Assembly: GCF_030380815.1 (NCBI RefSeq)
Contig: NZ_JAUDUY010000001.1
Span: 434,001 to 498,000 of the forward strand
DNA: 64,000 nt
Direction: 5' to 3'
DNA from: Robiginitalea aurantiaca
GTDB taxonomy: Bacteria; Bacteroidota; Bacteroidia; Flavobacteriales; Flavobacteriaceae
Made by a program: the position numbers and the translations under genes. The notes below the pieces were generated by a model, which had not been told where the DNA came from, ran no database searches, and saw nothing but the letters and a program-made list of their open reading frames with translations. Positions 28,320-37,578 of this stretch are shown here, piece after piece; position 1 is the stretch's first letter, and every line of letters starts with the position of its first letter.

Positions 28320-29492
28320 TTAAACAGATTGAACACCTCGGATTTCGTTTATGAAATCAGATAAGGTTAGTAAATCAGGTCGGTGTTTGACTGGAAAGCT
28401 TTTTTTATATTCCTTAGGGACAACCAATTTCACACCGTATTTTTTCATTTGATCAAGCTGATTTTCGGATATGCCCTGTTGCAGGGTAAATAAATGTTTG
28501 ACCGGAATTCTGTCGGCTTCATTAAGAACCTGACGCCACCTGTCCTTGCATGTGGTCTTGCATGCAAGCATCTTAAGTTTAGAGGTATTAAAATTTATAT
28601 TCTGGTAGGCATCTCCTCCGGGAAATATAAAATCCGGCTTCTCATTGTTTTCAGTAATTACCTGGGTTTCGAATTCCAGATTGGAGACCTTAAATATTTT
28701 CTCTAAGTGATGTTCAAGGGATTTACCGGCGCGGCTCTTTCGTCTGTTCAGGATTGAATTAGCAATAATTACAAGCTCTTCAACAGATGAAAATGGCTTC
28801 TTAATAAGATGAGAATATCTATCGTTTTCTATTAGTTTGAAAAGATCATATTCGGCTTCAAGCCAGTTAATAACAATTCTGTCCGGATTATTCTTAATCT
28901 TATCTCCATTTAACCCAAAAGTATTTACATAGCAATTTCTGGCGGCATCTGCCAGTTCGAAGGTATTAGGAAAATCAACATTTAAATTTCTTATATAATC
29001 TATGAAGCAATTCTCGAGTCCAAACAAATCCGTAAATACTCCTTGTTTTGGAATAATCGCATTGGTCTCATTAGAAGAAATATTAAAAGCCTCAAAAAAA
29101 TTTTCAATTTCCTCATCTGATGAGAGAACAAAGGCCTCATAATAGTCTTCTTCAATCTTAGATAGAATCAGCAAATCTCCAACATTATCTGGCCCAAGAA
29201 AAGGAAATCCCTTGCCAAATCTCGTTATCCTGTATTCATTCCGTGTCTTTACTCCATAGTAAATAAACCTGCTGTCAGTCTCAAATTCATTCTGCCAATT
29301 TATGGTCACAAATCGATCTTTATTGCTCCCTTTCTCTCCTGGTTTATCAAATAAAAGATTCCATGCACCCTTATGTATATGAAATCCATATTGATGGCTG
29401 CCTGTATCCCCAACATCATTTGCTGTAATGAACTTACTGAATGCCAGTTTTGATTTTTGTACAGAATTTATAGCTCGGGTGAGTATTTCCAT
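28320..29492 (-). CDS. EcoRII-type restriction endonuclease
   Basis: The 390-residue product matches type IIE EcoRII in layout. Residues about 8-150 form an EcoRII-N effector-like domain (FITANDVGDTGSHQYGFHIH). The C-terminal nuclease domain starts near 250 with SRAGKSLEHHLEKIF, followed by EKPDFIFPGGDAYQ (catalytic Asp near 287) and LACKTTCKDRWRQ (Lys near 312), then KHLFTLQQGISENQL. EcoRII cuts CCWGG after binding a second site; the exact target here is inferred from the Dcm-like methylase next door. It is on the minus strand, divergent from vsr. Confidence 0.9.
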   Translation of the reverse strand: MEILTRAINSVQKSKLAFSKFITANDVGDTGSHQYGFHIHKGAWNLLFDKPGEKGSNKDRFVTINWQNEFETDSRFIYYGVKTRNEYRITRFGKGFPFLGPDNVGDLLILSKIEEDYYEAFVLSSDEEIENFFEAFNISSNETNAIIPKQGVFTDLFGLENCFIDYIRNLNVDFPNTFELADAARNCYVNTFGLNGDKIKNNPDRIVINWLEAEYDLFKLIENDRYSHLIKKPFSSVEELVIIANSILNRRKSRAGKSLEHHLEKIFKVSNLEFETQVITENNEKPDFIFPGGDAYQNINFNTSKLKMLACKTTCKDRWRQVLNEADRIPVKHLFTLQQGISENQLDQMKKYGVKLVVPKEYKKSFPVKHRPDLLTLSDFINEIRGVQSV

Positions 29493-29573
29493 GAATTTTA
29501 TGCAATGTTGATTTACTCCTAAAATCTACATAATTAATCTTGTATGTTGATTGGATTTACTAATATTTACACT

Positions 29574-30008
29574 ATGGATGTTCACGATAAGTTAACACGT
29601 TCATATAACATGAGCAAAATCGGCTCAAAGGACTCAAAGCCCGAAATGATCGTTCGGAAATTTCTTCATGGCCATGGTTTTCGCTATCGTCTTCATAAAA
29701 AAGAACTTCCGGGAAACCCTGATCTTGTTTTTAAAAAATATAAGACCGTGTTATTCGTTCACGGTTGCTTCTGGCATGCACATCAGGACTGCAAATATTT
29801 TAAACTACCCGATACAAGAAAAGAATGGTGGGAGGTAAAATTACGGTCAAATAAGGAGAGGGATATAAAAAATAAAAAAGCCCTAAGTGATCAGGGCTGG
29901 AGTGTCATTACCGTCTGGGAATGTGAACTTAAACCTGGTTTTCGCGAGGAACGCCTGAATCAATTAATAAGTGAGTTGAAAAGATCAGGCCGTAAATCTG
30001 TGTTCTGA
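29574..30008 (+). CDS. vsr: Very short patch repair endonuclease Vsr
   Basis: From the ATG at 29574 ([20 protein letters not shown]) the product has 144 residues, close to the family norm; an earlier in-frame ATG at 29544 adds ten untypical residues. The active site is seen in LPGNPDLVF (Asp) and [11 protein letters not shown] (His), with [14 protein letters not shown] following. Vsr nicks next to T:G mismatches formed when 5-methylcytosine deaminates, so it protects the genome from the adjacent methylase. Its 3' end overlaps the methylase 3' end by 24 bases on the opposite strand. Confidence 0.95.
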   Translation: MDVHDKLTRSYNMSKIGSKDSKPEMIVRKFLHGHGFRYRLHKKELPGNPDLVFKKYKTVLFVHGCFWHAHQDCKYFKLPDTRKEWWEVKLRSNKERDIKNKKALSDQGWSVITVWECELKPGFREERLNQLISELKRSGRKSVF

Positions 30009-31301
30009 ATCTTCTACAATTGGCTCGTTCACCTCAGTCTCACGCATATTTTCTGATGTAATAAGATTATTCTTCATGTGTTCTATAACCCGACCGGCCA
30101 CAGCTTCTACCACAGGAACAGCTACTGAATTACCAAACTGACGATACAGCTGGGTGTCAGACACACCCGTACCTTTTATTTTAAAGTTTTCAGGAAAACC
30201 CATAAGCCTTCTGCACTCTTCCGGGGTAAGTCTTCTTGGGTTCTTTTTGTTGCCCTGAGAAACAAGAATCTCTGATCCGTCTTTATGATAGCGTGCACTA
30301 AGCGTCCTAGTAACCCCATATGGATCTGCCATGCCAAATCCAAAACCGTTTCCTTTCTTCCGATGCTTCTCGGCATATGCCTTCAGGTAACCCCATAGTT
30401 TATCAGACAGGGTATATTTTTTATCCACCACTGGTGACAAGACATCCGAATCAATGAGCTGGACCGGATCACTATCCTGTTCCGGGAATGAAAATTTCAC
30501 ATCCGCGCTGACCGTATTCCTGTCAAAGCCAACAATGAATATTCTTTCCCTGTGCTGAGGCACATAGTATTTGGCATCAAGAATATCCGCTGAAACCTGA
30601 TAATTAAGTTTATCGAGCGTTTCCAATATAACGGCAAATGTTCTGCCTTTATCATGAGACCTCAGGTTTTTTACATTTTCAAGAATAAATGCTTTAGGCC
30701 TCTTTTCCTTAATAATTCTTGCAATATCAAAAAACAAAGTGCCCTGAGTTTCATCCAGGAATCCGTGGTTACGGCCCAAACTATTTTTTTTAGATACTCC
30801 TGCTAAACTGAAAGGTTGACAGGGAAAACCGGCTAGCAGGATTTCATGATCAGGGATTGACTCCTCATCAATTTTAGTAATATCTCCGAAAGGAAGTTCT
30901 CCATAATTGGCCAGATATGTCTTCTTTGAATATCGGTCCCATTCTGATGAAAAAACAGACTTACCGCCATGTTTTTGCATGGCAAGACGAAAACCTCCTA
31001 TTCCTGCAAACAGGTCTATAAAGGTGAAATCTGAATTTTGCCGAGAGGGAAAAGAAGGTTGAAATTTATGGTTTTTCAGATATTCATCTATAATAAGTTT
31101 TATATGATCGGTGTCTAACTCCTCCTTGTACCCAATTTCTTCTGCAACATCGCGAACAAATTCATATGAGTTTTCGCGGTAGATAATTTGAGCTTTATCA
31201 TTCAAATCATTTGTATAGTGGGTGAAAGCAGCAGCACCATCAGCATACTTATCCTTAAGAATATGATCATTGAGTTTCTCAGCTATTTTTAGGATATCCA
31301 T
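29985..31301 (-). CDS. dcm: DNA (cytosine-5-)-methyltransferase, Dcm/M.EcoRII-like
   Basis: From the ATG at 31301 the product has 438 residues (a TTG at 31316 adds five). It has a helical N-terminal extension of about 85 residues, as in Dcm and M.EcoRII. Motif I is [16 protein letters not shown], motif [16 protein letters not shown] with the catalytic Cys, motif [11 protein letters not shown], motif [16 protein letters not shown] and motif [16 protein letters not shown]. Together with the EcoRII-type nuclease and Vsr it forms a complete R-M set, most likely methylating the inner C of CCWGG. Confidence 0.95.
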   Translation of the reverse strand: MDILKIAEKLNDHILKDKYADGAAAFTHYTNDLNDKAQIIYRENSYEFVRDVAEEIGYKEELDTDHIKLIIDEYLKNHKFQPSFPSRQNSDFTFIDLFAGIGGFRLAMQKHGGKSVFSSEWDRYSKKTYLANYGELPFGDITKIDEESIPDHEILLAGFPCQPFSLAGVSKKNSLGRNHGFLDETQGTLFFDIARIIKEKRPKAFILENVKNLRSHDKGRTFAVILETLDKLNYQVSADILDAKYYVPQHRERIFIVGFDRNTVSADVKFSFPEQDSDPVQLIDSDVLSPVVDKKYTLSDKLWGYLKAYAEKHRKKGNGFGFGMADPYGVTRTLSARYHKDGSEILVSQGNKKNPRRLTPEECRRLMGFPENFKIKGTGVSDTQLYRQFGNSVAVPVVEAVAGRVIEHMKNNLITSENMRETEVNEPIVEDSEHRFTA

Positions 31302-31482
31302 GATAGAGCAGGCCAATTTTTATTCACGACAATATATTAAGAGTTAAAAAATAATATGACTTCAGTAGATTTTTTTGTCATTATTTTACTAACATATAAC
31401 TCATCATGAATTTGTAATTCAGAATTAAAATTTTTAATTAATTCCTATATTAAATGACTTATAATAAAAATTTTAAATCATA

Positions 31483-32220
31483 TTGGAATCAAGTTTTGCT
31501 CTAAAAGACTTAATTAAGGATGTAGTTTCGGAGTTTGCACGGATAAAAAATGAAGATTTTATAATCACCAACTCGGTTCCTGTTCTTTGGTTTGGTAATT
31601 ACAAGAGATATCTTAAGTCTGAAAGAAAAATTGTTACCGTTGCATTAAATCCATCTTTAGCAGAATTCATTCCAACAAGTTATTCCGTGGCTTCTCCGGG
31701 GTATCGCTTTCCTTCGTACCGGGGAACAGTTTCGAGTCTGATTAACTCATATAACGAATATTTCAGGCAAAACCCTTACAAAAAATGGTTCAACCCAAGT
31801 TTTGAAAGAATATTAAACTCATTTAATGCTTCCTTTTATAATGGTGTTAATACTGCATTACACACAGACATTGGTAGTCCCTTTGCAACTGATCCCACGT
31901 GGTCAAAGTTATCCGAGTTAAATCGAAGTAAACTGGAAAGTTTTGGGGTCAGAACATGGCATAAACTTATTCAAATATTAGCTCCGGAGATTGTTCTTTA
32001 CTCAGCTTCCAGCGGTTTTGAAAATAAAATCAAATTTCCAGAGTTAAATTCTTGGGAACAATTGGATTTAAATGGTCGAAAACCTTTGTTGAGAAGTAGT
32101 TTCTCCTTAGGATCTGATAAAGTAACTCATGTTCTGTTCCAGGTGCAGGGAAGAAAGCCATTTGGACAGATGTCAAATGAGGAACGAGATAAGATAAGTA
32201 AATATTTACCAAAACAATGA
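31483..32220 (+). CDS. Possible uracil-DNA-glycosylase-fold protein
   Basis: The 245-residue product starts at TTG; an in-frame stop at 31474 leaves no ATG upstream. It contains KIVTVALNPSLAEF, NTALHTDIGSPFATDPTW and KLIQILAPEIVLYSASSGF. The order of an Asn-Pro-Ser loop after a first strand, a middle His/Asp stretch and an ILxPEIVL strand recalls uracil-DNA-glycosylase superfamily proteins. The similarity is weak, and a different nucleotide-binding fold is possible. It is divergent from dcm and 58 bases before the coiled-coil gene. Confidence 0.5.
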   Translation: MESSFALKDLIKDVVSEFARIKNEDFIITNSVPVLWFGNYKRYLKSERKIVTVALNPSLAEFIPTSYSVASPGYRFPSYRGTVSSLINSYNEYFRQNPYKKWFNPSFERILNSFNASFYNGVNTALHTDIGSPFATDPTWSKLSELNRSKLESFGVRTWHKLIQILAPEIVLYSASSGFENKIKFPELNSWEQLDLNGRKPLLRSSFSLGSDKVTHVLFQVQGRKPFGQMSNEERDKISKYLPKQ

Positions 32221-32278
32221 TTTAGTGACAATACAGTAAAATCAAATTAATTACTATTAATATATTATATGTAGCTCA

Positions 32279-33481
32279 ATGAAACTCTATTATGACATTG
32301 AACGTTATTATCCCTACTTGTGCATAAGTGATGCTTCAGAGGAGGCTTTGAAAGAGGTTGTAAACCGTCTTAGAAGTAATGACCTCGAACCAATTAAATT
32401 CTACACTAATCCCAAGCATCCCGCCTCAGATGGTAATTATTACACAACATTATTCAGACTTCCTTTTGCTGATGAAAAGAAACTTATCAAACCTCCAAAG
32501 GATTTGCTTCGTAAAATTTTCCAGGAATCTGAAAAAGTCAGCCCTCCAGAACCCCAGGAAAAGGAATCGAAAGAAGTAAGTAATGGGTTTAATGATCTTT
32601 TGACTGCGGAGAAAAGATATTTGGAGGAAATAAGGGAAATACTGAATAATCAGAGAAATGTTCTGGAAAAAGACAAAGAATATTTTAAAGAGCAACTTTC
32701 TTCATTAGAAAATTTGATGACCAGAACACAGGAAGAATCAAATAAAATGTTGAAACATTTCTCTACGATAAGCAAGAATTTATCGGTGGATATATCCGGC
32801 CTGATAAATAAGAAAAACTTAAATTATGAAGAGCTGAATGAATTGAATCTGAAACTTTCTGAAAAGGAGAGGGTTATAAATGAAAGTGAAAACTCAATCC
32901 AGCGTCTCCAGGAAGATCTGGAAAAGCAAAAAGAGTATTATAAAGAACGCATTGAAGAAGTAGAAAGAAAATCCCGGGAAGAGCTGACAGAAGCCAAAAG
33001 AGAGTATCAGAAAAATATTCAGATAATTAATGCCAAAAACCTTGATTTACCCGAGTCAACTACTAAATCGACCCCGGATGAGCTAATTAAAGAACTGAAT
33101 TTATATGTTCTTGGTCACAGTTCACTTACCCGTGCCGATATCAGAAAAATATTTCAAAATGTGTTTGAAGAAAAATTAAATGTTCAGCTGCCAAAGAGCA
33201 ATATCCACGTTGCTGCAACGAATTACGAAAAGATTAAAAGTATTCCGGTGCTGAATCATATTAAAGGGAATAAATACGATTATCTAATTTTTGGTCCAAG
33301 ACCACATTCTTCAAAAGGTTGGGATATAAAACAAAGTCCGGTAACAATAAGGAAAAATTTGAAGTTGACGGGAAAATTTATTGTCGAAAACGACAAACCA
33401 CTCAGCAAGAGTTTTTTTGAAAGCAAAGCGAATGATATTTTATCTCAATGGATTGAAGAAAACAAAGAATATTTTGATTAG
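32279..33481 (+). CDS. Coiled-coil protein of unknown function
   Basis: The 400-residue product has an N-terminal globular part (about 1-85, MKLYYDIERYYPYLCISDAS), a long charged coiled coil (about 110-260 with heptads such as EKERVINESENSIQRLQEDL), and a C-terminal globular domain (about 275-400) with NKYDYLIFGPRPHSSKGWD. The end domains suggest a sensor or scaffold joined by a rod. No enzyme motif is seen. It may share a transcript with the preceding gene. Confidence 0.6.
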   Translation: MKLYYDIERYYPYLCISDASEEALKEVVNRLRSNDLEPIKFYTNPKHPASDGNYYTTLFRLPFADEKKLIKPPKDLLRKIFQESEKVSPPEPQEKESKEVSNGFNDLLTAEKRYLEEIREILNNQRNVLEKDKEYFKEQLSSLENLMTRTQEESNKMLKHFSTISKNLSVDISGLINKKNLNYEELNELNLKLSEKERVINESENSIQRLQEDLEKQKEYYKERIEEVERKSREELTEAKREYQKNIQIINAKNLDLPESTTKSTPDELIKELNLYVLGHSSLTRADIRKIFQNVFEEKLNVQLPKSNIHVAATNYEKIKSIPVLNHIKGNKYDYLIFGPRPHSSKGWDIKQSPVTIRKNLKLTGKFIVENDKPLSKSFFESKANDILSQWIEENKEYFD

Positions 33482-33638
33482 AGGGAAAAATATGGATTGG
33501 TACTTTATTTGAGACCAGAAACGGATTTGCATTTAATATGTTTTAATTATTCTGACACGTATTTCTATTTTACCTGATTAGTGTATGAGAACATAGAATA
33601 TTACACTTCAGGGATTTGGGTTTAAAATTATATACATT

Positions 33639-34715
33639 ATGTCAAAGGAAGCTTGGTTTATTAATGAATCTGAATTAGATGATTTTCAGATTCCTATAAT
33701 CCAAAAGAAAATTAATAATTCTTTTGTAGTCAAAGGATGTGCCGGGTCCGGAAAGACTGTCCTGGCTTTATGGAAGGCTCGAGAAATAGAGGATACAGAA
33801 ATAGGAAGTTATTACTTTATAGTCTATACTAAAGCACTCAGACAATTCATTAATGACGGAGTTGATGAGGTTGGTTTAGAGCACAGTCGTGTTGTTCATT
33901 ATTATAAATGGAAACATAATCTTTCCAAGGCCGGAGCAGATTACATAATTATAGATGAAGTTCAGGATTTCAGTAAAGATGAATTACTGGAAATGCAGCG
34001 GGCAGCTAATAAGGCTTTCATTTTGTTTGGTGATTCTGCCCAACAAATTTATTCGGGACTTAAAGATAATTTAATGACAATGGAGCAGGTTGCGTTTCAC
34101 ACTCAACTACCTATGGAGAATTTGGTGCGAAACCATCGTTTGAAAAAAAAGATTGCACGCGTAGCACAGTATTTAAATACTGATGGAGATAACATCGAAA
34201 GCAGATGTACCCAAGAGGGACAAAACAAGCCTTTATTAATCAAAACCGATTCTCAGGATGATCAGCTTGAAAAAATAATGGAAATAATTGATTCGGAAGG
34301 GTATACGGATGTAGGTATTTTGTTTCCTGATAATAAACATGTTAAATATGCAGATAAGTTTTTTAGCAACAAACAGTTTCGAGTTGAATCCAAGTATGAT
34401 ATTTCCTGGCCAGACAATACAAAGTTTAATTTGAATTTTCATAGTGATAATCCTAAGCTAATGACTTATCACAGTGCCAAGGGACTTCAATTTGAAGCAG
34501 TGTTTATACCCTATTGTTCTTCAGATAATATTACATTAAAACAGAAAAAGCCATTGTACGTGGCGATGACAAGAACCTATCAGGATCTTATTGTGCTTTT
34601 TTCAGGATTATTGCCCCCTTTTCTTCAAGAGATTCCAGACAATTTATTTCAAAAAAATGAGGAGCCCATGGGTTATTCTCAGACTCCTGAGGAAGAAGAT
34701 GATTTACCCTTTTAA
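33639..34715 (+). CDS. UvrD-like superfamily I ATPase/helicase, compact
   Basis: The 358-residue product is much shorter than UvrD. Walker A is GCAGSGKTVLALW at residues 33-40, Walker B is DYIIIDEVQDFSKDE, motif III-like ILFGDSAQQIYSGL follows, then VRNHRLKKKIARVA, MTYHSAKGLQFEAVFIP (motif V) and LYVAMTRTYQDLIVLFSG (motif VI). All core helicase motifs are present, but the large 1B/2B insertions are missing. It is followed after 9 bases by the 685-residue gene, so both are probably one system. Confidence 0.88.
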   Translation: MSKEAWFINESELDDFQIPIIQKKINNSFVVKGCAGSGKTVLALWKAREIEDTEIGSYYFIVYTKALRQFINDGVDEVGLEHSRVVHYYKWKHNLSKAGADYIIIDEVQDFSKDELLEMQRAANKAFILFGDSAQQIYSGLKDNLMTMEQVAFHTQLPMENLVRNHRLKKKIARVAQYLNTDGDNIESRCTQEGQNKPLLIKTDSQDDQLEKIMEIIDSEGYTDVGILFPDNKHVKYADKFFSNKQFRVESKYDISWPDNTKFNLNFHSDNPKLMTYHSAKGLQFEAVFIPYCSSDNITLKQKKPLYVAMTRTYQDLIVLFSGLLPPFLQEIPDNLFQKNEEPMGYSQTPEEEDDLPF

Positions 34716-34724
34716 ACTATTGCT

Positions 34725-36782
34725 ATGGAATCTTACTTCTTTATACCAACAAATAGCCTGAATTTTAACAACATTCTGGCTTCCGAATCAATATCACCAA
34801 GAGCCTTTTATGAGAAGCGGGGGTTTGGATTTAAAAGATCAGAGTCGGTTGAGGCAAACCCTTTTCTTAATTCTCTCCTGGCATATTCCAAAATACCCGA
34901 ATTTGAAATATACGGAACTGAGCGTGAAGAATTTCCATTGTATATAGGAATTCCAAAGAAATATATAGAAGAGAATTCAGTTTTTAAATTTGGTGATCTT
35001 GTACTATACAGGATTCCAAAGGTGGTTTACATAAACTGGATTGAATGCTTTTTTGTTGTCAATACCCTCGAAGAGAGGAAAAAGCTTATTGCAGGAACGA
35101 AACGGAGCCTGGAGGTAAAGAACAGTAATGAATATCAAAACAGGATTTATCTTCTTGGAGAAACTCAAATTGACAAAATAAAGTGGAGCGAATCTATCAT
35201 TAATAATATCCAAGATATAAGCACCTTTCCATATGATGAATTAGAACGAGAGAGAAATAATAATAGAATAAAGGGGTTAGTTTATGGTTATGCGGCCGGA
35301 TGGATCAGGGAAACATCTCCAGAATTAATCGAGAGTAAAAATTATTTTCGGGAATTCATAAATACATTTTCAGTTCTCATTAACGAATTCTCTCAATTTA
35401 GTCATGGTAAGATAAATAAATTACCTCATGATTCCGAGAGAAATATACAGCGGGAGATAAATGAACTAAGAGGTCTTCAGCAGAAAATTAAAACACTTCT
35501 TTCCACCATTGAGAACAATAGTTTAGAGAATGAAATCAGTGAATCTTTCAGTTTAAATGATGTAGAAATCCAATTCATAAAGGAACATAGTTATAAGGAA
35601 GGAGGAATCAGCCTTTATCAACTAGTTGAAAATTTTTTAAAGACCAAGCATCCGGAAGTACTCTCTATTAGTGATTTGCTGGACATTTTAAATTCTTTTG
35701 CCACCGAATTTTTAAATCAACCAAGTCAATATAAACTAAACCAGCTAAAAGAACGTCTGAATACCGATAAAACGATGATTCAGAAAAAATTTAATGAAAT
35801 TGAAAATCAGCACGCAAGAGAGAATGTTTATGACGAAATTCCTTTTAAGGCTTCTGATTTTCAAGAAAGTCTGGAATTCAATTTTTCTGATCTAAACAAA
35901 ATTGAAAACGATTACCTGAATGTCATTCTCTGCGAACTAATCCAATATGTGGAAATTTCCAGTTCAGATGAAATATCACAAAATCTAAAGTCAATATTGA
36001 CGAAAATTGGCAAGACTGTTAAAACAATTGAGAATCATGGAGAAGATGACCATCGTTACTTGCAGAATTTGTATAAAGGAATTACAACCGTAGGCTTACC
36101 ATTCAAAATAAGTGAAACGGATAAAATATCACTACAAGCATTAGCGTTTGTCCTTTCCAGGCATTCTGACATTGAGAAACTCCATGATTACATGGTTAAA
36201 AATAAATTTTTCAATTTCCGTTATGCATATATGATTTGGGGGATTTTATACGGATATGCCAATCTTTCAAAAGTGCAGCTGGCCCCAATTGCTGCAAATC
36301 TTGATTTACCGACGACATTAGCAGAGTTTTCAGCATCCCTTTCCGGACAGTCTTCCTTATCATCAGTCAAAATAGATAAATACCTGAACTCTGAGGATGT
36401 TTCTGAGAGACCTCTTAAAACCGTGAACTGGGATTATTCTGATACACCGGGCTCTGAAAAACAAAAAGCTCAAAGTCAAATTTCTTTTAAAGATGCTAAA
36501 GAGGAGATAAAATCAGAAAATAGTTTTGAATCCTTAATTCAATCAGAGTTTCAAGATCATCCAGATTGGTTAGATGTTATTATGGAATCTTATGAAAAAG
36601 CCAGTAATGATAACACGGTAATTTTTGTTGATAACGATACAATAGTAAGTAATTTCCAGAATCATCTATTGAAAGAAAAAAGTAACAAGGCCAGTGAACG
36701 TCTTAAAGGATTTGGAAACAAAAAAATTGAGGCGGCTACAAAAACATTAGAAATCTTCTTATCCAGAAAGACGGACAGTTAG
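34725..36782 (+). CDS. Large uncharacterised partner of the UvrD-like ATPase
   Basis: The 685-residue product is not assigned to a family. Its N terminus (MESYFFIPTNSLNFNNILAS, then ESISPRAFYEKRGFGF) resembles conserved bacterial proteins I recall beside ATPase genes. The middle (about 225-400) is helical with coiled-coil stretches, and the last 60 residues form a charged helical tail. No nuclease motif is plain. The 9-base gap from the helicase gene predicts translational coupling. Confidence 0.7.
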   Translation: MESYFFIPTNSLNFNNILASESISPRAFYEKRGFGFKRSESVEANPFLNSLLAYSKIPEFEIYGTEREEFPLYIGIPKKYIEENSVFKFGDLVLYRIPKVVYINWIECFFVVNTLEERKKLIAGTKRSLEVKNSNEYQNRIYLLGETQIDKIKWSESIINNIQDISTFPYDELERERNNNRIKGLVYGYAAGWIRETSPELIESKNYFREFINTFSVLINEFSQFSHGKINKLPHDSERNIQREINELRGLQQKIKTLLSTIENNSLENEISESFSLNDVEIQFIKEHSYKEGGISLYQLVENFLKTKHPEVLSISDLLDILNSFATEFLNQPSQYKLNQLKERLNTDKTMIQKKFNEIENQHARENVYDEIPFKASDFQESLEFNFSDLNKIENDYLNVILCELIQYVEISSSDEISQNLKSILTKIGKTVKTIENHGEDDHRYLQNLYKGITTVGLPFKISETDKISLQALAFVLSRHSDIEKLHDYMVKNKFFNFRYAYMIWGILYGYANLSKVQLAPIAANLDLPTTLAEFSASLSGQSSLSSVKIDKYLNSEDVSERPLKTVNWDYSDTPGSEKQKAQSQISFKDAKEEIKSENSFESLIQSEFQDHPDWLDVIMESYEKASNDNTVIFVDNDTIVSNFQNHLLKEKSNKASERLKGFGNKKIEAATKTLEIFLSRKTDS

Positions 36783-37184
36783 TTGTTCAAAAAAAGATCT
36801 TAATTTTTTTCTATAACAAATGAGATATAACTTATTTAATTAGTTCAACAATAATTGAACAGTTAAGTCATACAAAATACTTGCTTTAATTTTTCCCGAT
36901 AATATCCGGTATTGTCCGAAGAGGATTATTTGAAGATCTTAAATCCTCTTTATTGCACTTGATTTCTCATTTGATCGAAATAAAATCTCAACATAACGAA
37001 CTGTTTTGACAGAGCTGCAAAAAGTTTGTATTCTAGCGTCATAATTACATCAGGAACGCTTTAGGCGTACCAACCGAGCACAAAAGCCACGGTGGTTCAG
37101 AATGTGGACAGTCAGTCAAAACAAATGATCTCTACACTATTTACATTCTGATCATGATGCATCAAACCTCAAAAAAGATGTGTT
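36783..37184. other. Gene-free stretch with two inverted repeats
   Basis: This 402-base A+T-rich stretch has no credible gene. A perfect inverted repeat GTTCAA-N6-TTGAAC lies at 36843-36860. A second, AAGAGGATT-N14-AATCCTCTT, lies at 36919-36950 and could be a transcript end for the 685-residue gene, although it lacks a T run. A weak hairpin around 37070-37100 precedes the next operon. The stretch separates the helicase pair from the small-gene block. Confidence 0.4.
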
Positions 37185-37448
37185 ATGAAATATCTGTTTA
37201 TTTCTCGTCCAGGCGACCCTGAGAGTTTTAAAGAGTACTTTAAAAAGTTTGAATTACTATCTAACGACTCTTTGTTGGCTCAATATAACAGAGAAGTCCA
37301 GATTGGTATTGTAGGTGTACATGCGCAAGCCTTAAAGCTCCTCGCATTGCGTAAAATATTTCTGAAACGGTTTGGAAAAAGTCCTGTTCTTCTGAAAGAC
37401 GATATGATCAGTCTAACCGGAAAGCATAATGTTTTTCCGGATCCATAA
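37185..37448 (+). CDS. Small mobile-element protein of unknown function
   Basis: The 87-residue product has the pattern MKYLFISRPGDPESFKEYFK, then LLAQYNREVQIGIVGVHAQA and KRFGKSPVLLKDDMISLTGK. I recall similar short proteins in many Bacteroidota mobile elements, without a known role. It begins a plus-strand block of small genes (37185-40402). Confidence 0.65.
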   Translation: MKYLFISRPGDPESFKEYFKKFELLSNDSLLAQYNREVQIGIVGVHAQALKLLALRKIFLKRFGKSPVLLKDDMISLTGKHNVFPDP

Positions 37449-37578
37449 TCAAATAAATGGTCAGCAAAAACCCTGATTACGCCTTTTAAACATTTTATAA
37501 AAAAAGAGTGGGTATTAACTGTGCGGATACTCTGTACCATTACCCAAGATCTTATTTTGAACCTAAAAGTAACTGAAC

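Noticed and set aside
33639-36782. Gabija system
   Set aside because: The UvrD-like protein is present, but the partner lacks the ATPase and Toprim motifs of GajA.
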